A stretch of DNA of 64,000 bases, from the NCBI RefSeq assembly GCF_040802235.1, contig NC_133157.1:23081501-23145500 (forward strand), written 5' to 3'. This document shows, piece after piece, positions 33,085 through 44,149 of this stretch. The notes beneath the pieces are model-generated. The model worked only from the letters and a program-made list of their open reading frames with translations, made no database searches and was not told the origin of the DNA. Positions within the stretch are counted from its first letter, which is position 1. Every line of letters starts with the position of its first letter. The DNA is from Manis javanica. Its lineage: Eukaryota > Chordata > Mammalia > Pholidota > Manidae. The position numbers and the translations under genes are program-made.

Positions 33085-35600
33085 AAGTCTAAGATACAGG
33101 GGAATGGGATGGGGCAACATGCTTCAGGTGCCCCTACTCTGGCCAGACCCTCTTGTTCTTAGTCTGTTCCTGGCTGCACCTTACAGCCTCTGGCAGTTTT
33201 GGTTACTGCTGGTCAAGCTCTGTGCAGGAGGGTTGGGAGAGGATCATTGTGGAGGATGACCTTTTGCTTTGAAGAGGCCTGTGAAAGATGCTGTTCCCCA
33301 TGTCCCCACTGGTTCCCACAGTTTCTCCGCGTGGGCATTCTTTAACTCTGACCTTCACTCTTTCACCAGCGGTTTTGTCAGATCCACTTGTGGCCAGTTT
33401 TTCAGCCTCTCTTCCCAGGACCTTACGGTCTCATCAGCCCCCTCGCTGCCCCCTAGCCCGTGTGTGACTCCGCTCCTGCATGGTCTGGTTTCTTCCCACT
33501 GCGCTGCCCTTCACAACGGGCCCCGCTCCATCATTCCTTTTACCTCCATTACTGGCCGCCCCTCTGCCACTAGAGGCCCTGCCACTGTCTCCCGCATTCT
33601 CACTCGTTCCTTTTCCACTCCCATGGTGGCTTTATCTCCTCTGCCTGGGAGTCCTTCTTGCCTTGGGCTTTCCTGATCTTTCACGTCTTCCTTCACCTCC
33701 ACTACCAGTTTTTTCATCTTTTGCACCAAGGTCCTCTCTGACAGCACTCCGTCCTCGAAGGGCCCTTATTCAGTCTGAACACTGGGCACCGGATCCCTTT
33801 ATGCCTCTGGAGCTACAGTCTTCATGGACCATCTTCTCCCCCTTCATTTGCCCTTCCTCTTCCTCTCCCCTAGAACACATTCAGATACCAGACCCCTCTT
33901 CCCCAACCAGATCCCACCTCGTCACATGATCCTATACTTTTTGTAAGGATCTCAACCACTCATCTTCCACCAACATCTATTTACTCCATGAATCCCACTG
34001 ATTCATTTGTCGGTTACTCCCCCCACCCCCTCCATCAACCATTGCTACTCCGCCACTGCCAGACTCTACTTTAGCAATGACTTAATTTAACTTGATTTCA
34101 ATTCTACTGAACACCGTTTCAGAGAGCTCATTGTCAGAAAACTCCCTGTTGTCTGGCTTCTTTTGCAAGAAGCTCAGGCATTGACTGCTCAAAAAATGTG
34201 GCCATTTCAACATTCTCTGGGCAGGTGTCTGCTGAAGACTTGTTTCTTCCTACCTTATCATACTGTGATTTCCATCAGGAGCTTTGTTTCTCTGTCCATT
34301 GGGTTCTGTCTCTGGGGAGACCCTGCAACCTGATGTGTGGAAGCAGGTAGACATTCCTTCCTCAGCTCTACTGTCCAGAAGCTCCTGGAGGTAAAAGTCA
34401 CAAAGAATGTGGGTGTCCAGACTTTGGAGGAGAAAAACGGATAATTTCTAAAACAACAGAGGGCATACTACCAACTCCATTGTTTTACAACTCCCTTAGA
34501 CTTATTTGCTGTTGAGCACTACACCACAGACTTCTGTTCCTTCTGGAAATATGAAGGCCGACCAGAGTAACTGCATAGGCTATAGGAACTTCCAAATCCC
34601 AAACCCTTGGGAGACTCTGCAGTAGAAATGTAGCTAACTCTTCGGAGGTGTCCCCTCTCTGCACAGTGAGGCCTTGCTGGCTGCCCTCCTGTTCTTTGAT
34701 AGGTACCCACCAACCAGTCTTTCTCTTCTTCAATCTCTAATGCCCTCCTTCACAATCCAAATGCAGATAACTCATCCCAAGACCTTGCTACCATCTTGAA
34801 GCCTAGGCCAAGCCCATGGGGGAAAGTTCCAGAGGGAAGGAACTCACTGGAGATGAAGAGTATCTTCTCTAAATTCAGTTTCCACTTTAGCAATATAATG
34901 GAGATGAATTTAGGAATTCTTTCAAGGGTTAAACAGTTGAGGGGGATAGTCAAGGCCAAGGGATCCCAGCTCTTGAGCAACCTGGGTCAGCAAAAGCCCT
35001 GGGTCCATAACCTTCAAACCCCAAGGAAAAGCCAGAAAAAGAATATAACCCCAAAGGATGAGAGGACCTTATGAGAGCAAAGCATAAATGAATCAAAGAG
35101 GGGGCATAGGATTAGAGACCTGCCAAGCCTGACACTCACCCTTGCAGACCAGGGACTTAGGTGACATCCTAGTGAATCAGAACCCTAGTTTTTGTCCCAG
35201 ATGGAATAGATTTCTATAAAATATCACTTGGGGAAAAGGATGAGATGCTTGTTTCAGTGGCTTTGTCCCAGGACACAAGCCTAAGGGCAAGAAGGTCACT
35301 TGCCCAAAATAGTGGATTGTCTAAATGCAGTTGAAACCAGAGTAGTGTTTGAAGTAGCATAGTCACTGTTCCGAGCATTCATTGCACCTCCGTAAGAAAA
35401 AGAAAGCTCCCTGCCCTTTTGGAGTTTACACCCTTAGCGCTTCAATCAGCTACCTCTCATCCTACTCAAAACTTTATCAAACCTCTTTCATTTTCTTCAA
35501 GCTTCTACCCCTCCTGCCCCCACTGATTTGCCGTAGGACCCATTTCTGAAAGGAACTCGAAGCCTTGGGATGTTAACTTTTCATCGTCAAATCTTCAAAA
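33085..35600. other. Intergenic, pyrimidine-rich, no gene seen
   Basis: 33260-34060 is markedly C/T-rich on the plus strand. The open frames of 135-149 codons there are composed of Ser/Pro/Leu-biased translation and overlap one another, so I take them as compositional. A CTCF-like core lies at 33566-33577. No repeat family assigned. Confidence 0.4.
33566..33577 (+). promoter_or_regulatory. CTCF-like core motif
   Basis: GCCACTAGAGGCC fits the CTCF core (CCASYAGRKGGC) at 11 of 12 positions. A single short match like this is weak without binding data. Confidence 0.25.
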
Positions 35601-35820
35601 CCAGTTGTATCCCACACTCCCCTCGCCCTTCCTTACTGCTGTGTGAAAGAGGGATCCTCCTGGAGCTTCCGGGACGCCCGCGAGAAGGGATTCGTGCCCT
35701 CATTTTCCTCATCAGAACTCTTGTTACACTATTTTGTAATTGTGGGCAACTTTCTAGCTTTCCTGAGGCCGGGAACCTTCTCTATTTCCCTCACTACCGG
35801 CCTGGTGTTTGGCACCAAGT

Positions 35821-35828
35821 TAACGTCA
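35821..35828 (+). promoter_or_regulatory. CRE-like site (one mismatch)
   Basis: TAACGTCA differs from the palindromic CRE TGACGTCA at one base. A second half-type site, TGACGTAC, lies at 36376-36383. CREB/CREM family binding is possible. Confidence 0.4.
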
Positions 35829-35830
35829 AT

Positions 35831-35843
35831 AACCGTTTAACGG
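35831..35843. promoter_or_regulatory. Paired MYB-type binding site
   Basis: AACCGTTTAACGG is two inverted MYB half-sites (CCGTT and AACGG) at the spacing of dimeric A-MYB/B-MYB sites. A further TAACG follows at 35847-35851. It sits 36-140 bases upstream (plus sense) of the GC-box cluster. Confidence 0.5.
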
Positions 35844-35877
35844 GATTAACGAGCCAGTGCTGGACTCTATTGTCTCC

Positions 35878-35992
35878 GGGTGGGGCCGTTCCGGGAGGCA
35901 GTCAGAGCCTGGGGGCGGGGCCATCCGAGAAGAGGGCGTGGCCTGTGCGGAGGCGGGGCCACATCCGCGGGCTGCAGCCTCAGGGCGGGGCC
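35878..35992 (+). promoter_or_regulatory. Cluster of five GC boxes (Sp/KLF sites)
   Basis: GGTGGGGCC (35879), GGGGGCGGGGCC (35911-35922), AGGGCGTGGCC (35933-35943), AGGCGGGGCC (35951-35960) and AGGGCGGGGCC (35982-35992), all in the same orientation. Confidence 0.75.
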
Positions 35993-36727
35993 CGCGGGGC
36001 CCGTTCGCCTCCCGTGTTCTCGTGGTTGGGCTTCCCTGGGGATTGAGTCTGGAGGGAAGTGTTGGGGATTCACCCTCCCAGAGGAGGTTATAACGAACCT
36101 TTCTGGCGGCCTCCGGGGCTCCACCATTTGGCCTTTCACCTCAGCCCGCGAGGCATCAAGTTTTGGCCGCTCCCTGCAGGCCACGGTCTCTCCTCCAAAG
36201 GCCCAGAGAGGCCTGGGGAAGCCTTGAGTGCAGATGCTTCTCTGCCTGAACTCAACCGAAGTCACTTTCTTCGTCATGCCAGTAACACTGAGCGCTGCCT
36301 GTCAAGGCCTCCCCGGCTGCCCAGGGCAAGTGCCCGGGCTTCAGTCGCAGATGTCCTTGCACCGGGCAGGAACAGTGACGTACACCTACCTAGTGAGGTT
36401 GCCGCAGCCGTGCGAGGAACCTAAAGCCTCTGCTCAGCGCTAGGGCTCAGGGCTGGCCCCTGAGCTGCTGGGCTGGCGCGGTCAACGTCTCACACACTTC
36501 CTGCAGGACCGGTATCCAAGTTACGGAGGGTGCTCGCCACCCTCTGGGAATTGTTCAGGACGCTTTCAGGAAGGCCCAGGTGCTGTTGGCGAGGCCAGGG
36601 GGGAATGTTTTGCCGGAGCACCCTGGGAAAGGCCCATCAGGGCAGTATGACAGCGGAAATGTTCCTCTGTCCTGAGGGACCGAGGCACGATGCTGTGCAG
36701 ACCGCACGATGGCACCTCCCTCGGTAT

Positions 36728-37065
36728 GCAGAGGCCTCCTGCCGACCAGGTGGAGCTGTAAGGCAGAAACTCTGCAGCTGCCTTCACAACTCAGGTATTG
36801 ATAAAGCCATATTTTTATTGAGCACCCCTCCCACCAAGTCTCAGCACCTGTGTTAGGGACTAGAAATGGAAAGAAATGCTACATTTTTCTTTTTTCTTGA
36901 CAGGTTTTATTTTTCTTGCATGAATATTACATACTGAATTTGCAAGCTACAGAATAATAGATCACCCCTACTAATCGTACCCCATAGGCTCCTACCCTCA
37001 AAACATTTAATACTGATACTTAATATTTCTTTCAGATTTTGCTATGTATATTTTTAGTGTTCAAG
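36728..37065. other. Intergenic, no gene seen
   Basis: Rapid return to AT-rich sequence. T-rich run at 36888-36920. Nothing recognised. Confidence 0.45.
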
Positions 37066-37066
37066 T

Positions 37067-37068
<2 letters not shown>

Positions 37069-37106
<38 letters not shown>

Positions 37107-37108
37107 TA
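37069..37108. repeat. (TA)n(CA)n microsatellite
   Basis: About ten TA units followed by about nine CA units, ending CATACG. Confidence 0.95.
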
Positions 37109-37639
37109 CGTATAAACACATATTTTTAAAGGAAAGAAACATTTAACATTTTTCCTAAGCAATTTTTGCATTATTGTATACTCTTTCTAAACATTTTTAA
37201 TGCCTTTCATATTAACCATTCTGTTTCTCTTTGTTCAAAGTTTTTGATATTATAAGACGTTATTTAACATGTCTGTGCTTAATTGTACTTGCTTATGAAG
37301 TGCCTTATTCCAAAAAATCACAGAGCTTTTCCTGAACTTCAGATTATTTTCTAATCTACAGTAACACTACCCTTGAGCCATTTCTCTTCTCTTTCTATAG
37401 TCTCCTTAGATAAGATATCTACCGGTGTAGTAAGTTATTTCAGTGCTAACTTCTCCACATTGCTTCAAATTTATACATCCAGATGTTTGTTAAACATTCT
37501 GAACTTTGATTTCCCATAGATACCACAAACCTAAAATCTGTAAATGTAGCTCATTATCTTCCTCTCCTAGTCCCAGTGCCTATTAATAGCACCTGGCCCT
37601 GAAGACAGAAACATGAGTCTTTTTATGTTCCTTCTCCAT

Positions 37640-37900
37640 CCTTCCCGTCTTTAGTCACCAAGTTCTGCTGATTCTATCTGCAATATATTTCAACCCTTGA
37701 ATTCTCACTGCCACCATGGCAATTCATGCCTTCATCAACTCCCACCAAACTATGCAGTAGCCTCCTAACTAATTTCTAATCCTCTACTTGATGATCTTTC
37801 TCCACTACATTAGCGTCTTCTGCTACTCTCTGCTCTGTCCTCTTCTACTCAATGCCTCTTTTGTTAATTGCTTCCATGTCTTCACTCATCATGATTTCTC
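37640..37900 (+). repeat. L2 fragment
   Basis: CCAAGTTCTGCTGATTCTAT, CTCACTGCCACCATGG, ATGCAGTAGCCTCCTAACTA match the L2 3' region in order. Confidence 0.6.
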
Positions 37901-38340
37901 TACCTGGAGTTCTTTAGGCAGAGAAACACTGGAGTTCTCACAGTCTACTACAGTAGGTCAGGGGTACTCTTTTATTCAAGAAATTTGTGCATTTCATCCA
38001 AGTTGCTGAATTTATTTGCAGAGTTGTTTATGATATTTTCTTATTACTGTTTTACTGTTAGTAGAGCCAGTGATGTCCCCTCTTTCATTGTTGATACTGG
38101 TAATTTGTGTCTTCTCCTTCTTGATCAGTATGACCAGAGGTTTGTCTGTTTTGGAAATAAAAAAGACTTTTGGTTTTATTGATTTTCTTTATTATTTTAT
38201 GGATTTTATTTTATTAACTTCTCTTCATAGTTTTAGTATGTTCTTCTATTTGCTTTGGTTTTATATTGCTTTTCTTTTTCCAGTTTCTTAAAGGTGAATA
38301 CTTACTAGATCATTGATTTGAGACCATTCTTAATATAAAC

Positions 38341-38712
38341 CTTTTTGACGTACATATAACTTGAGGGTATTATTGCTTTTAAATAAAAGATACAGCTCAG
38401 AACTGGATCATTTGGCTTTTTCTCTTGTTATTTCTTCCCAGTGCAAAATGCTTGCATCTCCTAACAGCCAGGATTCTTTTAAATCTATAGTTTGGCTCAA
38501 TGCAGTCAAGCCTTAGCATAAGCCTCTTTGTAATTTTAGCCATTTTCTGGAAAATTGGCTTAGTCTGCTCACCATAGCCACTCTGTTTGCTGTTAACACT
38601 GCTTCTCCTGGACACACGAGAATCCTGCCTGTCTTACACTTTTGCAATTTCGTGGGATTGGGGATTGCCATACTTACAGAAAGTATTGTGGGTTTTAGGA
38701 ACATTGACTGTG
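38341..38712 (-). pseudogene. RPL36A/RPL36AL processed pseudogene
   Basis: The minus strand carries an intronless copy of ribosomal protein L36a (eL42). The C-terminal two thirds remain open (38600-38397): [38 protein letters not shown] and the terminal QMIQF before a TGA. The N-terminal third is recognisable at nucleotide level but frameshifted. The initiator codon is changed (ACA where ATG is expected, near 38710), and the copy is about 7 bp shorter than the functional frame. The stop is followed by the expected short 3'UTR, with the poly(A) signal degraded to AATAAT and a vestigial A-stretch near 38341. No introns, an eroded start and an L1 host make a dead retrocopy the clear reading. The parent could be RPL36A or RPL36AL, whose proteins are nearly identical. 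Confidence 0.9.
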
Positions 38713-38751
38713 TTTGTGGGGGTGGTATTGTTATATACATTCTTATTTATT

Positions 38752-41026
38752 TGTTTTTTAAAAATTGAATTATAATTGATATACAATATGATTTAGTTTC
38801 AAGTCTACAATATATGATTCAAGTTCTATGCATTATTAAATCCTCACCCCAACTAATGCAGTTACTATGCCAAAATAGGAAGATGTTACAGAGCTATTGA
38901 CTATATTCGCTATGCTGTACTTTGATCCCCTAATTTTTTATTGAGATTTTGTGCATATTTATCCCCTTCATCTATTTCACCCACCCACCCCATAGTAATC
39001 ACCAGTCACTTTTCAGTCTATGAGTCTACTGCTGTTCTGTTAATTGTTATTTTTTTGACTCCACATATAAGTAAAATCATATGGTATTTGTCTTTCTCCA
39101 TCTGACTTATTTCACTTAATCCTGGTACCCTCTAGGTCTGTCCATATTGTTGCAAATGGCAAGATTTCTTTCTTTTTGATGGCTAAATAATATTCCATTC
39201 TGTATATGTACCACATTTTCATCCATTCATCTGTTGATGGATACAGGTTGCTTCCATATCTTGGTATTGTAAATGTGGCAGTAAACATATGTGGCAGGGG
39301 TGCATATATCTTTTCGAATCAGATAATTTGTTTTCTTTAGGTAAATTCCTAGAAGAGTTACTGGGTTGTATGGTATTTTTGTTTTTAATTTTTTGAAGAA
39401 CCTCCGTACTGCTTTCCACAGTGGCTGTACCAATTTTCATTCCTATTGACAGTGTAGGAGGGTTCCCTTTTCTCCACATGCTCGCCAATACTGGTTATTT
39501 TTTGTCTTTTGGATAGTGGCCATTCTGACTGGTGTGAGGTGATATTTCAGTGTGGTTTTGATTTGCAGATCCTTGATGATTAGTGATGTGGAGTATCTTT
39601 TTTATGTGTCTGTTGACAATTTGTATTTCTTTGGAAAATGTCTGTTCAGGTCCTCCACCCATTTTTTAATTTGGTTATTTGTTTTTTTGGTGTTGAGTCA
39701 TATGAGTCCTTTATATATTTTGCATGTTAATCCTTTATAGGATAAATTGCCTTTATGAATATGTTCTCCCATAGTGTAGGTTGCCTTTTTGTTTTGTTGG
39801 TGGGTTCCTCTGTTGTATAGAAGGTTTTTAGTTTGATGTAGTCCCACTTGTTCATTTTTTATTTTGTTTCCCTTGCCTGGGGAGATGTGTTCAGAAAAAA
39901 ATTAGTTATACTTATGTTCCAGAGATTTTTGCCTATGTTTTCTCCTAAGAGCTTTATGGTTTCATGTCTTATATTTAGGTCTAATTCGTAATGAATTTAC
40001 TTTTGTGTATAGAATTAGACAGAACAGAAATTCAGTTTTATTCTCTTGCATGTAGCTGTCCAGTTTTCCCAATACCATTTATCAATGAGACTGTCTTTTT
40101 TCCATGTATATTCATGGCTTGTTTATCATATATTAACTGGCCATATATGCATAGGTTTATTTCTGGGATCTCTGTTCTGTTCCATTGATCTGTGGGTCTG
40201 TCCTTGTGCCAGTACCATACGATTTTGATTACTGTAGTTTTGTAGTATAGCTTGAAGTCATTGTAATATCCCCAGCTTTGTTCTTTCTCAAGATTGCTTT
40301 GGATATTTGGGGTCTTTTGTGGTTCCATATGAATTTTAGGATTATTTGCTCTAATCTAAGTGCCATTGGCATTCTGATAGGGATTGCATCAAATCTGTAA
40401 ATTGCTTTGGGCAGGATGGCCATTTTGGCAATATTAATTTTTCCTATAAATGATCATGGGATAGATTTCCATTTATTTGTGTTATCTTCAACTTCTTTCA
40501 TCAGTATCTCCTAGTTTTCAGAGTACTGGTCTTTCACCTTCTTGCTTAGGTTAATTCCTAGGTATTTTATTCTTTCTGATGCAATTGTAAATGTAATTGT
40601 TATCTTGATTTCTCTTTTTTTTAGTTCTGTGTTAGGATATAGGAATGCAACAGATTTCTGTATATTGTCTTTGTATCCTGCAATTTTGCTGAACCTAGCT
40701 ATTAGTTTTGATAGTTTTTTTGGCAGAATCTTTCAGGTTTTTTACATATAGTATCGTGTCATCTGCAAATAGTGACATTTTTACTTTGTCCTTACAATTT
40801 ATATGCCATTTACCAGTTTTTCTTGTCTGATTGCTTTGGCTAGGACTTCCAGTATTATGTTGAATAATAGTAGTGAAAGTGGGTATCCTTGTCTTGTTTC
40901 TGATATTAGAAGAAAAGCTTTCACCTTTCTGCATTGAGTGTGATGTTAGATGTGGGTTTGTTGTATATGGCCTTTATTATGTTGAGGTATGTTCCCTCTA
41001 TAACCATTTTGTTGAGAGTTTTGACT
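38752..41026 (-). mobile_element. Younger 5'-truncated L1, minus strand
   Basis: Minus-strand order is ORF2 reverse transcriptase to C-terminus, then 3'UTR, with a T-run/A-rich tail at 38752-38765. Visible pieces include the catalytic SLFADDTILYVKN region (40695-40934), [16 protein letters not shown] (40229-40423) and [19 protein letters not shown] (40038-40328), in different frames with stops. It is therefore inactive. About 2.3 kb long, 5'-truncated. Confidence 0.9.
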
Positions 41027-42724
41027 GTACATTTTTAATACTGTGAATTACCCTGTAAACACTGACTTATCAAATTCTACAAATTTTGATATGTTATGCT
41101 TTCATTTTCAATTTAAATTATTTTATAACTTTTCATCTGACTTTTCTTTGAGTTATTTAGAAGTATGTTTTTGAAGTATGTTTTTAATTTCCAAATATTG
41201 GGGAATTTTCCAAGTATCATTCTATTCTTGATTTCTAATTTAAGTCTGTTGTGGTGGGAGAACATACTTTGAACAGTTTCAGTTTTTTAAACTTTGTTGA
41301 CATTTGTTTTATGACCCAATATGAGTTCTGTCTTGGTGACTTATTTCATGTATACTTAAATGTGTATTCTGGTATCTGTTCTCTGTAAATATTAATTAGG
41401 TCAAGTTGGTTTATAGTGTTGTTCAGGTCCTTTATGTCCTTTCTAATTTTTTTTCTGCTTCTTTTGTTACCAAGAGAGGATTGTTAGTGTTTGACTATCA
41501 TAGAGTTGTCCATTTTTCCTCGAGTTCTATCAGTTTTTGCATCACACATTTTGAAGCTCTGCTGTTGGATATATATATACATTTAAGATTCTTACATCTT
41601 GTTGGTAATTGTCCCATTTATCATCATCTAATGATTCTTTTTATCTCTGGTAATATTTCTGTTTTAGAGTCCACTTTGGCTGGTATTCATAAAGGCTCCC
41701 CAGCTTTCTTTTGATTAGTGTTTGCATGGTATATCTTTTTGTCTCCCTTTAACTTTTAACCTATTTTTGACTTTATATTGAAGGTGAGTTTCTTTTAGGT
41801 AGCATATGGTGGTGGTTTGCCTTTTTATCCAATTTGACAATCTCTGCCTTTTAATTGGGTTGTGTAGACCATTTACATTGTTATTATTGACATGGTTATA
41901 TTTAAATCTACCATTTTGTTGGTTGTTTTCTATCTGTTCTATCTTACTTTTCCTTCCACTCTCCCTGCTTTTTGCCAACTTGCTTTTTCAGTATTTTTTA
42001 TGATTGTATTCTCCCTTCACTCATGTCTTATTTGTTAAATCTCTACTAATAATTTTTTTCCTATGCATGTTGTAGAAATTAAACTACTCATCTTTGATTT
42101 ACATATTTTAAATTATCATCTTTAAATAATATACTGCTTCACGTATAGTTTAAGGACCTTCCAACAGCTATTTTCCCTTTTCCCTATCCTTTGTGCTGTT
42201 GTCATATACATAGGGGCTGCATTTTTCAAGTTAATCTTAAGTAATCTAGGATTCTTTGAGTAAAAATGTTAAACATTTCACATAGCCCAAAGTCCCTTTG
42301 ACCATCCCTTCCTTGGAGGTAACATTACCAGTTTATAACAAATTGTTGCAAACATTTGCTGTATATGTGTGTAACATGTGTATCATTTATATATACTTAA
42401 AATATGTGTAGTTTATCTTCTTACCTGAAAGGTAGCATACTGTGCACACCAGTTGAGGGCACACTTCTTTTACTGAACAATATATCTTGTCAATCTACCC
42501 ATGTTAGTATTTATAGCTCTGTCTCATTCTTTTGAACTGCTGCATAATATTCCATTAAATGAGTTTCCCAGGTTTTTTTTTAACTTGATAGACATTCATT
42601 ACAATAAACAAGCCCTCAGTGAGTATCCTTCCATATGCCTAACTGTGGACATTTGCAAGTGCTTCCCTAGAGCACCTACCTAGAAATGGAATTACATTTC
42701 TAATAGACCCCTCTCACAAGAAAT

Positions 42725-43115
42725 AAAGGAGAGAAGAGAGGCTGCAATTAAACCTGGAAGGATTTAGGCTTGCACTGGGGTGCATGCATGTGGTGGTGGG
42801 GGTGATGGGATGTGATAGAGATTTAAAACCTCGGAAAGTCTTATACAGTGATGGCATTATCTTTGTAACTCAGTGACCTCTGAGGGAACATGGGTTGTTT
42901 TCTCCCTTCATGCATTGGGTGTACAGAAGCAATTTTTTTACTTCATCGGAGATAGAAAAAAAGAGTACATTGACTCATTTTGATGGTCCATCAGAGGGAT
43001 TAAATAACTTGTCCAAAGCCGCATGGCTAGTAAAGTGTTTGTTTTCTGGTTATCTCACAGTGAAAAGAGTGACAGCCCAGTGGGCTTATAAAAAGTAATT
43101 GAATTTAGAGTTCAT
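42725..43115. other. Intergenic, no gene seen
   Basis: No gene. 42780-42810 is a G/T-rich ATGTGGTGGTGGGGGTG stretch. 42960-43040 has a weak antisense MIR look (TAAATAACTTGTCCAAAGCC, then GCATGGCTAGTAAAGTG). Confidence 0.4.
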
Positions 43116-43119
43116 CTGG

Positions 43120-43225
43120 TTATGCACCTTCACTGTTCACATGGGAAGCTGGGTGTTGAGAGGGAACGAGACTTGGTCAAGTTCCCACATTGAGTCAGTG
43201 TTAAAGCTGGAGCTCCAGCCCTAAA
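43120..43225 (-). repeat. MIR fragment, antisense
   Basis: GAAGCTGGGTGTTGAGAGGG, GACTTGGTCAAGTTCCCACA, TGAGTCAGTGTTAAAGCTGG. Confidence 0.5.
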
Positions 43226-43229
43226 TAAA

Positions 43230-43830
43230 TGCTGAGGTGTTTTGGTCCCGTTGTAGGAGGCAGAAAAGCAGAAACAGGAAGGAGATAGCTTAGTTCAGCT
43301 AGGGGAAGTGGTCGGTGGTGGGGGCCGAGGAGACAAGAAGCAAACAACAGTGCCGCCTTCTCTGCCGCCTGCAGCCCACTCTCTTCCTTTCTCCAGATTC
43401 CTGCGGACTTCTTTCTTCAGCAGCATCAAAGGAGTCCAAAAAGGAAAACTAAACAATCCAAATTATAGGATAGAGAAAAAGACCATTTCCTTGTAAATGT
43501 TACCATTCTGTAGCAAAACAAACATGGCGGAAGTAAGGAGGCTTTGGTTTGGATCTGCAGTGTGGAAGATGGGCATAAACAGTGGGGCCAGTAAGTGGAA
43601 CCTCAGTAATTCTCAGTAAGCCTGGATGGGAGAGGGGTGGGTGCTGGTCACACTACCCAAACACAGCTATTCAAAAAGTGGGCTAGATACTCTTGCAATA
43701 ATCATTAATTTCAGGCAAAAAAAAAAAAAAAAGCATGGGTCATTAAAATAAAAAACTGGGCACTTATAAGACATTTTACAGCTGGAAAGTTGTGGAGGTG
43801 TGATTTAAAACTGTTGAGCTCTTGTCCACT
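43230..43830. other. Unique sequence with a YY1-like site
   Basis: 43300-43420 is a mildly GC-rich patch. AAACATGGCGG at 43520-43530 fits the YY1 consensus and also begins a 31-codon frame (MAEVRRLWFG...) with a good Kozak context. Nothing supports translation. A-run at 43716-43732. Confidence 0.35.
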
Positions 43831-43839
43831 TTTGTAACA

Positions 43840-44145
43840 GAGGTCCTCAAACTGACCTGCCTATGAGCAGACTAAGGGTGCCTTTTGAGAAGTATATATA
43901 TTGGGTTGCTATCTTCTGAATACTTGGGAACAGCATGTTCTTCCAGTTGAGAACTGTTGCAGGGGAGTTCCCCCTAGAGCAGTCTCTGCCTTGGGATATC
44001 TGGGATGCCTTTTAAAAAGACAAGTTCCTGAACTACCGCATCCCAGCTCCAGTACTGAGTCTAGGGGTAGGTCTAGGAATCCTCATATTAAACAATCATA
44101 CAGGTGATTGCTGTGCTGATTTTTGGCCCAGGATGGGCTTCTCCA
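43840..44145 (+). repeat. hAT/MER5-like fragments
   Basis: 44030-44115 (AGTACTGAGTCTAGGGGTAG, AGGAATCCTCATATTAAAC, AGGTGATTGCTGTGC) follows the MER5A 3' half. 43845-43990 contains further diverged 'GTCCTCAAACTGACCTGC'-type sequence, possibly a second copy. Confidence 0.5.
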
Positions 44146-44149
44146 ATCA

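Larger units (their letters stand above)
35820..36725. promoter_or_regulatory. Orphan CpG island, candidate promoter
   Basis: CpG is dense here and rare in the flanks. By eye the 60-base lines from 35821 to 36060 hold 5, 5, 7 and 4 CpGs, tailing off by about 36725. It contains five GC boxes, a paired MYB site and CRE-like sites. No TATA box with a clear partner is seen. It is not a known gene's first exon that I can recognise, and the coding frames crossing it are the chance product of GC-richness. Direction of any transcript is undetermined. Confidence 0.75.
37960..42720 (-). mobile_element. Ancient L1, minus strand, host of two later insertions
   Basis: Outer parts 37960-38336 and 41029-42720 are collinear antisense L1 ORF2. 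They include TAATTTGTGTCTTCTCC, GATTTTCTTTATTATTTTAT and TTTCTTAAAGGTGAATAC before the break and, after it, TTCTACAAATTTTGATATGT, TTAATTTCCAAATATTGGGG and ACTATCATAGAGTTGTCC (endonuclease side). 42290-42720 may be a separate older L1M piece. Interrupted by the pseudogene at 38341 and the L1 at 38752. Confidence 0.75.

Noticed and set aside
33269-33929. Overlapping frames of 135 and 149 codons
   Set aside because: They overlap in different frames within C/T-rich DNA, give Ser/Pro/Leu-biased translations, and show no domain.
35570-36424. Several frames of 115-158 codons across the CpG island on both strands
   Set aside because: GC-rich DNA has few stop codons. The frames overlap on both strands and resemble no protein.
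41406-41714. 102-codon plus-strand frame with hydrophobic translation
   Set aside because: It is the antisense of L1 sequence; T-rich codons mimic membrane segments.
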